Assembly (NCBI GenBank): GCA_017510725.1
Contig: JAFWMD010000027.1
Coordinates: forward strand, 1-64,000
Direction: 5' to 3'
Length of the DNA: 64,000 bases
From: Mogibacterium sp.
GTDB lineage: Bacteria; Bacillota; Clostridia; Peptostreptococcales; Anaerovoracaceae
Shown here: positions 27,001 to 34,759 of the stretch, one piece after another
Position numbering within the stretch: the first letter of the stretch is position 1
Layout: every line of letters begins with the position of its first letter
Position numbers and translations under genes: made by a program
The notes under the pieces: model-generated
What the model was told of the DNA's origin: nothing
The model's input: the letters and a program-made list of their open reading frames with translations, nothing else
The model's database searches: none

Positions 27001-27380
27001 GTGGATATGATTACATACATAAGGCTGGTGAGCCGGAAGGCGCAGTATGGGGTAAAGGCGCAAAGACAGCGTTTGATGTTGATGATTTCATAAATGAAGA
27101 TGGAACTGTGAAAGATCTTGATGGATTCAAGGAAGTTTGGAAAGACTGCAACTTCAAGGTTGACGATTCAGAACAGCTGTCGTTCTACTGCGGAACAGGC
27201 TGGAGAGCTACTGTCCCATTCCTGGTTCTCTATGAAAACGGATACAAGAACATATCCGTTTACGATGGAGGCTGGTATGAATGGATAATGCATGAAGACT
27301 ATCCTGTTCAGGTAGGTGACCCTGCAAGCGAGGATTGCCAGCATTTGACAGTAAAGGATCTGCCGGAAAAAAATTACTAA
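24093..27380 (+). CDS. Secreted FnIII-transglutaminase-like-(rhodanese)4 protein
   Basis: 1095 residues. A signal peptide ends near AYA (about residue 35). An FnIII domain (about 38-130) and an Ala-Pro-rich linker follow. Next is a transglutaminase-like domain with Cys about 357 (GGHCTD), His about 396 (QHCWAEF) and Asp about 412 (FADPAD). Then come four rhodanese-like domains: one with CYTGNKYA (about 530-660), one with CCYTGQKC (about 670-770), one with an atypical loop DAGGDPCEVG (about 776-910), and a final one with CGTGWRAT (about 930-1080). The last two resemble a tandem thiosulfate/mercaptopyruvate sulfurtransferase. Start ATG 24093 has GGAGGAAA. Extracellular persulfide chemistry is inferred. 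Confidence 0.85.
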   Translation: MNKKSSLMSKVMVLLLAFAVVFTYSVMPMNQAYAASSKKPAQVKSLKAVATSTSAIKLTWKKAKNAKKYQVYMATSKKGKYKKVATVKSSKKTYTKTGLKAGTKYYFKVRAINGKKKGKYSTIKYATTKKAPAPAPKPAPAPADKPASETPATIGAAKTVTHTVSVDMSKYAVEEGKSVKVWIPVPQTDEVNGYQVVSEPTFTAEKATDARITTDKQFGNKMLYVEWADTVAPEDRTATLTYTATRYDVSRTDLKDNPDAGLSAEAKAYVSKESTYVNISDPIVKKYAAEAVSKVQDKNSTVEKARAIYEWVIANLARIDNGEKIGEFTFGVEGCGYGDTKKILSEFDKYGIAGGHCTDLNSTFVALCRANGIAAREMFGIRLGKETDADITGFQHCWAEFYLPGTGWVFADPADVLKAIKPKYDKENPVIDLDAWKDAKASEDCATATKNFWGHVDNNRVVLSRGRDVTFEPAQAWGPCNTFGYPAAEVNGERMPADFTDGKNFHYEIAHSVLNPSMMNADELFAGLGKGEYKILDTRAAADYKTAHIPGAVSADVSGAASGKDFASAEKNVLNAIKGDAEGTKYAIICYTGNKYANITASILLTNGVKPENALILAQDDKTQGANGGMKAWQKYADKGFIVSEVTSNAGVINNGITADDLEKALSNEPGKFAVMDVRAKADYDKGHIDGAYLATCPGSGATDVAKAAVGEVVNKFGKNALYVSCCYTGQKCADTADSILKELGVPESNIIRLIGGMNNGWKDKPMVDEIPAVSEGTVYVTPEWVNSAIHGRQAGYENVVICEVNYDTSGNKTYAQGHIPGAIKAGVVEVEDATGDEKGAYNILDAETVKDNLLKNGITSDTKVILYDAGGDPCEVGRQAYGYLWCGVKDVKILNGHLKAWTDAGFPVETQENTPVAASDFGAAVPAHPEYWTSIADARAKLDKESEAYDPSFKLVSIRSEPEWLGTTSGYDYIHKAGEPEGAVWGKGAKTAFDVDDFINEDGTVKDLDGFKEVWKDCNFKVDDSEQLSFYCGTGWRATVPFLVLYENGYKNISVYDGGWYEWIMHEDYPVQVGDPASEDCQHLTVKDLPEKNY

Positions 27381-27458
27381 GCAGCAAATTACCTTAATAT
27401 TCTCTGATGTTTTCAGAATCTCTAATAGGTAGTTTACAAAAATCTGCCAGTTGCAGAG

Positions 27459-27484
27459 AAAAGGGCCGGTCTTCCGGCCCTTTT
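27459..27484 (+). terminator. Terminator after the rhodanese gene
   Basis: Perfect stem AAAAGGGCCGG (27459-27469) / CCGGCCCTTTT (27474-27484), loop TCTT. Confidence 0.9.
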
Positions 27485-27619
27485 ATTGTATAAAAGATAT
27501 CAATAATATATTTCCCGGATTTCCTGTAAAATTTAAAATAATCAGGCAGAATCTATTCAAGCTGGTCAAAAAGAAAAGTGTTCAGGTCAAAATAAATAAT
27601 AATTACAGGTAAACTTATA

Positions 27620-28582
27620 ATGGAAAACCTCGATAAATGCATAAACTGCCATTTGTGCAGGGATAACTGCGATTTCCTAACAAAATACGGGATAGACATA
27701 TGCGATACTGACCGGCTCAGGGAGCTGGCATATCACTGCTTTCTGTGTGGAAAATGCACCAGTGTATGCCCTGTTGGAATTGATGGCAGAGAAATCATAA
27801 TGGAGATGAGGCGTGAGCGTGCTTCATCGGATGAACGGACATCAATAGAAGATGCATATAAAGGCCTTATCAGTGAAAAACGCAACTACAGATTCCGCAA
27901 CTGGAAACATGTGACATCAGGAAGCATCTTCTTTCCGGGCTGCAATTTCCCTTCGATGTACCCAAAAACAAATAAGATGCTGTCCAAACTGTTTGCGGAT
28001 AATGGCATAGGTACAGTATATGAATGCTGCGGCAAGCCTGTAGCAGAACTGGGACTCGCGGAAGATGAAGAGAGGATCATCAACAGCATCAGGGAAAAGC
28101 TGAGAGAAGCATCTGTAACTGAGATAGTAACTGCGTGCCCAAACTGCAGGGATTTCTTTGGTGACAGACTTGGTGTTAAGGTCAGAAGCGTATATGATAA
28201 ACTCTCTGAGCTTGGTGCAGGCAAAACAGTAAAAGGAGATATAGAACTTTATCTTCCTTGTCCGGACAGAGAAAAGAAGCTCTGGGTAGAAGAACTGAGG
28301 CCATTCGTAGAGGGAGAAATCAGAATAAATGATTCCGCACAGTGCTGCGGTCTTGGCGGGAGCGCCATTTCATGTGAGAGGGAACTGGCTGACGGTTTCG
28401 TGAAAAAACTCGGCGAAAGTATCGATGACCATATTTTTACTTACTGTGCCTCATGTGTGGGCAGGTTCAGAAGGAGCGGCCTGAAACCGGTCGACCATAT
28501 ACTGCCATTCATAATGGGAACGGATGAGCAGCCGGATACATTGAAATCTTATCTGAACAGGGTTATGACAAAGGTCAAATAA
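27620..28582 (+). CDS. Iron-sulfur oxidoreductase with ferredoxin domain and two CCG domains (HdrD/GlpC-like)
   Basis: 320 residues. The N-terminal 50 carry two [4Fe-4S] motifs (CINCHLCRDNC and CFLCGKCTSVCP). Two cysteine-rich CCG domains follow: FFPGCNFPS with ECCGKP, and LPCPDR with QCCGLGGS. CCG domains bind the noncubane clusters or quinone/disulfide sites of heterodisulfide reductase and related enzymes. No flavin subunit is adjacent. It likely passes electrons to a disulfide or quinone partner, perhaps for the neighbouring redox proteins (inference). The ribosome-binding site is weak and the promoter unclear. Confidence 0.83.
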   Translation: MENLDKCINCHLCRDNCDFLTKYGIDICDTDRLRELAYHCFLCGKCTSVCPVGIDGREIIMEMRRERASSDERTSIEDAYKGLISEKRNYRFRNWKHVTSGSIFFPGCNFPSMYPKTNKMLSKLFADNGIGTVYECCGKPVAELGLAEDEERIINSIREKLREASVTEIVTACPNCRDFFGDRLGVKVRSVYDKLSELGAGKTVKGDIELYLPCPDREKKLWVEELRPFVEGEIRINDSAQCCGLGGSAISCERELADGFVKKLGESIDDHIFTYCASCVGRFRRSGLKPVDHILPFIMGTDEQPDTLKSYLNRVMTKVK

Positions 28583-28602
28583 TACGATAGAGCAAGAACT
28601 AT

Positions 28603-29877
28603 ATGGGCAGGGCAGAAAAGCACATAATGAATAATGAAATAAAAGACAGAAAAGGCATAACAGCCGTTATACCGGCGATGCTTTTATGTGCTGTCCCTTT
28701 TATTATCCTTCTGCTGGATTTATTTGTGCCTTCAATGAGTGCCCTGCAGTACAAGATATACCCGGCAATGATACGCACGGTCTCTCTCATCAGCATTATT
28801 TGTATGGCTGCATGCTTCAGCATGAATATAGACCGTGACAGACTGCATATCGACTTTAAGGATGTATGCTTTATGCTTTTCACTGTATGCATTTTAATTT
28901 CAACCTGTATCAACGGTTTTAGTCACGAAGCATTCTTCAGCGTCCCGTACAGGTATGTAGGGGTATTCGACCTTTTTATTTTTATCTTTATCTATATGTA
29001 TTGCTCCGGCTGCATTGGCTCTGAAAGGCTAAAAACTGCTTTTTTTGTTTGCCTGATGACAGTCTCGGATCTTGTTGCTGCAGCTTTCTTCTGTGATCAT
29101 TTCATCGTAAAAATACCGGCTTTCAATGATAAGCTTGAACCGTCCGCGATATTCTTTCATGGGAATCATTACGGATATTTTCTGGTTACGGTGATCGCGG
29201 TCTCTGCAGGGTGCTATTGCTTCAGCAGAGGAAAAACGGCATTTATGGGAGGCCTGTCGTTCATTACAGGTCTGGCTGCTCTCGCTCTGAATCGCAGCAT
29301 GGGATGTATATTTGCGGCAGCAGCGACTCTTGCAATCATTTTCCTAATATCAGTTATACAGGGAGATACACAGAGGAATAAAGCACTTTTAATGGCAGTC
29401 TGCATTGCCGTGGTTTCAGCATGCATGCTGGTTATAAGCAGTCAGCTGAGAGCAGATTTCGTGCAGACTTTCATGGAGTTCAGACAGATCATCTCAGGAG
29501 ATAACAATATTTACGCCGGAAACGGAAGATGGGGAATCTGGCAGTATGTTGCGAGTTATATCGCAGATTATCCATGGTGGGGATACGGCTGTGAAGGCAT
29601 TGCTGAGATAATGAAAGACTATACTCTGACTACAAACCCTCACAACGAGCCATTGACATATGCAGCGTTTTTCGGAATACCGGCGGCCGTTTTCTACTGT
29701 GCCGGCGTAATTGCCGCAGTAATAAAAGGCTTGAGGGCAAAAGAAAGCAAGGCATGCATGATAGCTTCGTTTGGTGCAATGGCATACTTTCTGTCGTCAC
29801 TGTTTGGGGTGGCCATGTTTTATACAGCTCCGTATCTCTTTATCCTGATGGGTATTGCAGCAGGTGATAAAAACTGA
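28603..29877 (+). CDS. O-antigen ligase/polymerase-family membrane protein (Wzy-like)
   Basis: 424 residues with about 11-12 transmembrane helices and one larger external loop. Near residues 300-350 the block WGIWQYVASY, PWWGYGCEGI and TNPHNEPL matches the Wzy_C/O-antigen ligase region, including the conserved His. These enzymes polymerise or ligate undecaprenyl-linked glycans outside the membrane. The start is unsure: ATG 28603 or ATG 28627, neither with a good ribosome-binding site. It begins 20 bases after the iron-sulfur gene, in the same direction, and stands at the left edge of the glycan locus. Confidence 0.8.
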   Translation: MGRAEKHIMNNEIKDRKGITAVIPAMLLCAVPFIILLLDLFVPSMSALQYKIYPAMIRTVSLISIICMAACFSMNIDRDRLHIDFKDVCFMLFTVCILISTCINGFSHEAFFSVPYRYVGVFDLFIFIFIYMYCSGCIGSERLKTAFFVCLMTVSDLVAAAFFCDHFIVKIPAFNDKLEPSAIFFHGNHYGYFLVTVIAVSAGCYCFSRGKTAFMGGLSFITGLAALALNRSMGCIFAAAATLAIIFLISVIQGDTQRNKALLMAVCIAVVSACMLVISSQLRADFVQTFMEFRQIISGDNNIYAGNGRWGIWQYVASYIADYPWWGYGCEGIAEIMKDYTLTTNPHNEPLTYAAFFGIPAAVFYCAGVIAAVIKGLRAKESKACMIASFGAMAYFLSSLFGVAMFYTAPYLFILMGIAAGDKN

Positions 29878-29938
29878 AGCCTTGTATAAATAACTTGTAT
29901 AGTTTATTTCGATAATACCGATATAGAGAAAAGGATTA

Positions 29939-29967
29939 TTGCGAATTATTTTTTGTAAATGTAGAAT
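29939..29967 (+). promoter_or_regulatory. Promoter of the Ig-like surface protein gene
   Basis: TTGCGA (29939-29944), 17-bp spacer, TAGAAT (29962-29967); start near 29974 and a leader of about 27 bases with GGAGG. Confidence 0.65.
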
Positions 29968-30000
29968 AACTATATTGATATTAGGGATCGGAGGCTTATT

Positions 30001-30921
30001 ATGAAATCCGGGATTAAAAAAATACTATTAAGCACTTTAGCATTAGTTCTTACTGTCATGCTGATTGCCGGTCTGGCAGAAGTTGTTGTAATGAGTGGCG
30101 GACCAACTGTAGCTGCCAGCGTTCTTGCTTCAGCAGGCGACCCTGAACCTTCGGGAGGAGACGGAGGCGGCGGAAGCAGTTCATCCGGAGGCAGCAGTAT
30201 TAGTGGAGGAGGATCGTCTTCATCACAGACATCTTCAGGAACAAAAAAAGCTTCTGCTAAGAAAAAGGCAAATCCTATTACAGTCAAGGGTAAGATTGCC
30301 AGTGTGAGTGTCGATAAGCTTGCTAAGGGGAGTGTTACAGTAGCAAGGAAGAAAGCCATGTCTTTGTCAAAAGCAAAGGGTAAGGTAACTTATAAGAAGC
30401 TCAAGGGTAATAAAAAAATCACTATAAACAAAACCTCCGGTAAAATTAAAGTAAAACGCGGGTTAAAAAAGGGCGTTTATCCGGTCAGGATCAAAGTCCG
30501 TGCAGCCGGCACCTCAAAATATAAACCTAGGAGCAGAACAACCACTGTTACTGTAAGGGTAGTCGGAAAAGCAAATACTTTAACAGCTGCAGGCAAGACT
30601 GTGGAGATCAGCAAAGAAAACCTTGATGGTGCAAATGTCATTATAAAAAATGCACAGGCAATGACCATAGCGAATCCTCAGGGTACTGTCAGTTACAGAA
30701 AAGTTTCAGGCAACAATGCTATTTCAGTAAACGGAGCGACAGGAGATATAACCGTCGGAAAGGGTCTTGCTGAAGGCACGTATAAGGTACAAGTGAGTGT
30801 AACCGCAGCGGGAAATTCAAAATATGAAAGCAAGACGGTTGTTACAACTGTTACTGTAGTAGTAAAAGCTGCTGAAACACCTGATCCTGAAACACCTGAT
30901 CCTGAAACACCTGGTAATTGA
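30001..30921 (+). CDS. Secreted protein with Gly/Ser linker and two Ig-like repeats
   Basis: 306 residues. The N-terminus is a signal peptide or membrane anchor (residues 7-30). A Gly/Ser-rich linker (about 50-80) follows, then a Lys-rich stretch and two tandem repeats of about 85-95 residues. Both share a pattern of GxVxYKK, GNxxIxxNxxTGxIxVxxGLxxGxYxVxxxVxAAGxSKY. The C-terminus is a PDPET tail repeat. No sortase motif is visible. Such repeats are common in surface proteins of Clostridia. It sits inside the glycan locus and may be a structural or adhesive partner, but that is inference. Confidence 0.75.
   Translation: MKSGIKKILLSTLALVLTVMLIAGLAEVVVMSGGPTVAASVLASAGDPEPSGGDGGGGSSSSGGSSISGGGSSSSQTSSGTKKASAKKKANPITVKGKIASVSVDKLAKGSVTVARKKAMSLSKAKGKVTYKKLKGNKKITINKTSGKIKVKRGLKKGVYPVRIKVRAAGTSKYKPRSRTTTVTVRVVGKANTLTAAGKTVEISKENLDGANVIIKNAQAMTIANPQGTVSYRKVSGNNAISVNGATGDITVGKGLAEGTYKVQVSVTAAGNSKYESKTVVTTVTVVVKAAETPDPETPDPETPGN
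30874..30915 (+). repeat. 15-bp tandem repeat encoding Pro-Asp-Pro-Glu-Thr
   Basis: GAAACACCTGATCCT occurs twice in full (30874-30888, 30889-30903) and once in part. It keeps the reading frame and could change copy number by slippage. Confidence 0.85.
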
Positions 30922-30943
30922 TTCGGAGATGAAAAACGACAAT

Positions 30944-31024
30944 GTATCATTCAGGTGATACAGAAACTGAAATAATTCAGTGAGATAATATTTTAAATCA
31001 GACGGAGCAGCCTGGCTGCTCCGT
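30944..31024 (+). terminator. Hairpin series, weak terminator
   Basis: Three consecutive hairpins: GTATCA/TGATAC (30944-30961), CTGAA/TTCAG (about 30967-30980) and ACGGAGCAG/CTGCTCCGT (31002-31024). The last has no T-run, so termination may be partial and allow read-through to the sugar transferase gene. Confidence 0.5.
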
Positions 31025-31041
31025 TATCTCTATATACACTT

Positions 31042-31671
31042 ATGAAGCATTTGTATAATTCTATCAAAAGAAGTGCAGACATCGCGGGATCGGCGGCCAT
31101 GTTGGCTGCCTCACTTCCTTTGTGGATGGCAGTATCTCTTCTGATAAAGGCAGAGAGCTCCGGGCCGCTGATATTCGTTCATGAAAGGATGGGCCTTGGA
31201 GGCAAAAGCTTTAAGTTGTATAAATTCAGAAGTATGAGTGAGGGGGCTGAAGACCTTGAATCTTCTCTTACTGATGAAGAAATAGAGAAATACTACATGG
31301 AATACCGGCTTGATAATGATCCGCGTGTTACAAGGACCGGACGTTTTCTCAGGAAGTCGTATCTTGATGAACTGCCTCAGCTCATAAACATCCTTAGCGG
31401 AAAAATGAGTCTTGTGGGTCCAAGGCCGGTAACATGTGAAGAACTTGAGTTTTACAGCGAAAGCGAAAGGAAAGAACTTCTTGGTGTCAGGCCCGGACTG
31501 ACCGGATACTGGCAGGTATTCGGCAAAGATACTGCGACATATCAGAATGGTAAAAGACAGCAGATGGAGCTTTACTATGCAAGGAATGCATCGCTCCGGC
31601 TGGACTGCATTATACTGATAAGAACACCGGCCGTGGTACTCCGAGGAGCATGCAGAAAACCTAAGATATGA
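31042..31671 (+). CDS. Undecaprenyl-phosphate sugar-1-phosphate transferase (priming glycosyltransferase)
   Basis: 209 residues, the short PglC-like form of the bacterial sugar transferase family. One N-terminal hydrophobic helix (about 15-35) is followed by KFRSM, DELPQLINILSGKMSLVGPRP and GLTGYWQV, all family signatures. It moves a sugar-1-phosphate from a UDP-sugar to undecaprenyl phosphate, the first step of glycan assembly at the inner membrane face. The sugar cannot be read from sequence. No clear ribosome-binding site. Its stop overlaps the next gene start (ATGA). Confidence 0.92.
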   Translation: MKHLYNSIKRSADIAGSAAMLAASLPLWMAVSLLIKAESSGPLIFVHERMGLGGKSFKLYKFRSMSEGAEDLESSLTDEEIEKYYMEYRLDNDPRVTRTGRFLRKSYLDELPQLINILSGKMSLVGPRPVTCEELEFYSESERKELLGVRPGLTGYWQVFGKDTATYQNGKRQQMELYYARNASLRLDCIILIRTPAVVLRGACRKPKI

Positions 31672-32429
31672 GTACACAGATATTAGCAGCAGCACACAAT
31701 GAAAAGCGGGTACCAGACGGAACGTACTGTCAGCCGGTAATGGCGGGAGCCGCTTTGATGTGCGGAGATATTCCGCCGGGGTATCTGCGTGATGATACAG
31801 GTGACAATATCTCAGACAGGAATCCTAACTTCTGCGAGCTTACTGCCATGTACTGGGCATGGAAGAATCTTGATACGGATATCATAGGTTTATGTCATTA
31901 CAGGCGGTATTTTGCTTCTCCCACAGACAGAAAAAGCTTTCTAAGGCCGGATGAAGCGGAGCATATCCTTCGTGTCTGCGATGTGATACTGCCGAAAGCC
32001 AGAAACTATGTGATAGAGACAAACCGGTCGCATTATGCAAATGCTCATCATGGAAACGATCTTTACGTAACAGGAAAGATAATCGAAGAAAAGCATCCCG
32101 AATACCTTGATGCTTTTGAGAAACGCATGGACATGACTTCCGGTCACCGTTTCAATATGATGATGATGAGAAAGGCCCTGTTTGACGAATACTGCTGCTG
32201 GCTGTTTGATATTCTGTTTGAACTCGAAGAAAGACTTGACCTTTCTGATCATAGCGGCAACGATAAAAGGGTGTTCGGTCATATAGCCGAGAGGCTTCTG
32301 GATGTATGGATAGATGCCCGCGGTCTCAGGACATCGGAGCTCAACTATATTTTTACAGGCAGGGAACACCTGATGAGAAAGGCGGTCCTGATGGCTGCCC
32401 GCAAAATGCGCGGCATAATCTTAAGGTGA
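31668..32429 (+). CDS. DUF4422-family glycosyltransferase-like protein
   Basis: 253 residues. NFCELTAMYWAWKN, GLCHYRRYF and the C-terminal VFGHIAERLLDVW are recognisable for the DUF4422 family, found in capsule and exopolysaccharide loci and assumed to be glycosyltransferases. There is no signal peptide. It overlaps the sugar transferase gene by four bases and is followed nine bases later by the GT2 gene, so it belongs to the glycan operon. The sugar is unknown. Confidence 0.85.
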   Translation: MSTQILAAAHNEKRVPDGTYCQPVMAGAALMCGDIPPGYLRDDTGDNISDRNPNFCELTAMYWAWKNLDTDIIGLCHYRRYFASPTDRKSFLRPDEAEHILRVCDVILPKARNYVIETNRSHYANAHHGNDLYVTGKIIEEKHPEYLDAFEKRMDMTSGHRFNMMMMRKALFDEYCCWLFDILFELEERLDLSDHSGNDKRVFGHIAERLLDVWIDARGLRTSELNYIFTGREHLMRKAVLMAARKMRGIILR

Positions 32430-32438
32430 AAGTGTCCA

Positions 32439-33344
32439 ATGGATAAAACAGCTGCAATAATACTGACATATAACCGTAAGGAAATACTGAAAAGCTGTGT
32501 GGATGCGGTGCTCGGGCAGAAAGGATCCGTAACGCCGGATGTTATTGTGGTTGATAATGGCAGCACGGACGGAACGCATCTGCTGTTTGAAGGCAATGAA
32601 GCCTGTTATTCCAGTGAAGATGTTAAATACTTCAACACGGGAGCAAACACAGGGTGTGCAGGAGGTTTCAGCTTCGGAATGCGAAAAGCAGCCGGACTGG
32701 GTTACGATTATGTCTGGATTATGGATGATGACTGCATCCCGTCAGAAACAGCTTTCGGGAAGCTTTATGAATATGCCTCCGCTCATGAAGGAGAGTATGG
32801 ATTCCTGTGCAGCAAAGTGCTGTGGAAGGACGGAAGCATAAGTATCATTAATGTGCCAAGAGAAACCCTTGTCCGCAATGTTAAAGACATGGATAGAGAA
32901 ATTATTCCCGTAACGATGGCTTCGTTCGCATCTCTCTTTATTCCGGTCAGCGTGATCAGGGATGTTGGCCTTCCGTACAGGGAATTTTTCATCTGGACTG
33001 ATGACTGGGAATACACCAGGCGCATTTCATCAAAATACCCGTGCATGTTTATTACTGACAGTGTAGTTACACATTACATAAAAGCCAATTCTAAAGCAGA
33101 TATCGCAAGCGCATCTGAAGAACGGCTGCACAGATTCAGATATCTGTACCGCAATGATGTTGTACTTTACAGAAGAGAAGGCCTCAAAGGCTTTGCCTAT
33201 GAAGCGGTCAGACTGCCGTTTCACCTGGCCAGGATAGCTTTGAGCGGACACAGCATGAGAGAGAAGAAAAGGCGTGCGGGGATCCTTATCAACGGAACGA
33301 TTGAAGGACTGAGCTTCTACCCGATACCGGAAAGACTCCCCTGA
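32439..33344 (+). CDS. GT2 glycosyltransferase (galactofuranosyltransferase GlfT2-like)
   Basis: 301 residues with GT-A fold motifs: VIVVDNGSTDGT in the nucleotide-binding half, MDDDCIP as the metal-binding DDD, and WTDDWEYTRR, the WxDDxE acceptor motif typical of GlfT-type and rhamnosyl transferases. With Glf in the same operon, transfer of galactofuranose from UDP-Galf is likely but not proven. Cytoplasmic and membrane-associated by family. Confidence 0.87.
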   Translation: MDKTAAIILTYNRKEILKSCVDAVLGQKGSVTPDVIVVDNGSTDGTHLLFEGNEACYSSEDVKYFNTGANTGCAGGFSFGMRKAAGLGYDYVWIMDDDCIPSETAFGKLYEYASAHEGEYGFLCSKVLWKDGSISIINVPRETLVRNVKDMDREIIPVTMASFASLFIPVSVIRDVGLPYREFFIWTDDWEYTRRISSKYPCMFITDSVVTHYIKANSKADIASASEERLHRFRYLYRNDVVLYRREGLKGFAYEAVRLPFHLARIALSGHSMREKKRRAGILINGTIEGLSFYPIPERLP

Positions 33345-33355
33345 ATAAAACTGGT

Positions 33356-34759
33356 ATGGAAGGTGAGTATAAAAAACTGACAGGAACGACAGCGCTGTTT
33401 ACCGGTGCAAACGTCATCAGCAAGCTGATAAAAATACTGATCGTGCCGCTATATACATTCTTTATGACGACAGCAGAATTCGGTACTGCCGAAACACTGC
33501 AGGTTACGATCAGCCTGCTGGGGCCTGTTTTTCTGTTGGGAGCAAATGAGGCTGCTATACGCTTCACGATGAAAGACGAATACAAGCCTGAAGACATCCT
33601 CTCCAATTGTCTTGCGCTGCTGATCATGTTCAGTCTGCCGGGTATCATGCTGTGCATCCCTCTGATCCGTCTTTCAGTATTTCATGACAACTGGTGGCTG
33701 ATGATACTGCTGGTCATTCTCAGTGCAGCAGAAACACTGCTCACTTCTTTCACAAAAGGCTTAGGCAGAAAAAAGGTATTCGCGGTTTCTGAAATAGTCA
33801 GTGCTGCCAGCCTTGTCATATTCAATCTGCTTTTGCTGGCTGTTTTCAGGGCAGGGCTGCGCGGCTATCTGCTTGCACTGGCTCTTGCATCGGTCTTCAG
33901 GATGCTTTTCATATCACTGATGATACATGTGTCCGGTTATATATCGGTAAAAAGAGTCAACCGCAGACTGCTTGCTTCTATACTGAAGTTTTCACTTCCG
34001 ATAATGCCGGGAGTGATACTGTGGTGGGTAATGAATTCATCGGGCAGATATGTAATTCTCTGGCTTTCAGGAGCATCTTCCGTGGGCATATACGCGATAG
34101 CCTGCAGGCTGTCAGCGATAGTGATAAGCCTGTCAACCGTATTCCATCAGGCGTGGCAGCTGTCGGCAATAAAAAAGTATCAGGAGCACGGATTCAGGGA
34201 GTTCTATTCTGCGGTCTTTGGTGCTTACAGAACTGTCACTTTCATGGCTGCAGCGCTGCTGATAGCGTTTTCGAAACCTGTCATGATGCTGCTCGACCCT
34301 TCTTACCGGGAAGCGTGGCAATATGCTCCGTTCATGCTGTTATCTGCTGTATTCCTTGGGCTGAGCGGTTTTGTATATATTAATTACACATTGTGTGAGA
34401 AGACTATTGGTGTATTTGCAACTTCCCTTGCTGGAGCGCTTGTGTGTCTGGCCATGAGCATTATTCTCACTTCGCGCATCGGTATTCAGGGAGCTGCTGT
34501 TGCCTCGTTTGCATCATTCTACCTCCTCTGGCTGATAATGTCGGTACATACAGGCAGGCTTCTGGGGATAAGGAATGACTATATTTCAGTACATGCAGAC
34601 ATGGCTATAGTCCTTGCTGAATCCTTTTTACTGCTTAAAGGGTACAGCTATATATTTACAGTATTATGCTTGCTGGGATTATTCTTCATAAACAGAAAAA
34701 CGATCTCAGCACTTATCTCAGGAGCCGCAGAATTTGCCGGCAGTGTAAGGCGGAAATGA
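33356..34759 (+). CDS. Polysaccharide flippase (Wzx / MOP superfamily)
   Basis: 467 residues with about 12-14 transmembrane helices. The N-terminus KLTGTTALFTGANVISKLIK and the later LPIMPGVILWWVMNSSGRYV fit the polysaccharide biosynthesis protein family, which flips undecaprenyl-linked repeat units outward. It pairs with the Wzy-like protein at 28603. Its stop overlaps the next gene start as ATGA. Confidence 0.92.
   Translation: MEGEYKKLTGTTALFTGANVISKLIKILIVPLYTFFMTTAEFGTAETLQVTISLLGPVFLLGANEAAIRFTMKDEYKPEDILSNCLALLIMFSLPGIMLCIPLIRLSVFHDNWWLMILLVILSAAETLLTSFTKGLGRKKVFAVSEIVSAASLVIFNLLLLAVFRAGLRGYLLALALASVFRMLFISLMIHVSGYISVKRVNRRLLASILKFSLPIMPGVILWWVMNSSGRYVILWLSGASSVGIYAIACRLSAIVISLSTVFHQAWQLSAIKKYQEHGFREFYSAVFGAYRTVTFMAAALLIAFSKPVMMLLDPSYREAWQYAPFMLLSAVFLGLSGFVYINYTLCEKTIGVFATSLAGALVCLAMSIILTSRIGIQGAAVASFASFYLLWLIMSVHTGRLLGIRNDYISVHADMAIVLAESFLLLKGYSYIFTVLCLLGLFFINRKTISALISGAAEFAGSVRRK

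Noticed and set aside
27616..27621. TATAAT just before the iron-sulfur protein gene
   Set aside because: It overlaps the ATG at 27620, so it cannot be this gene's -10; probably chance.
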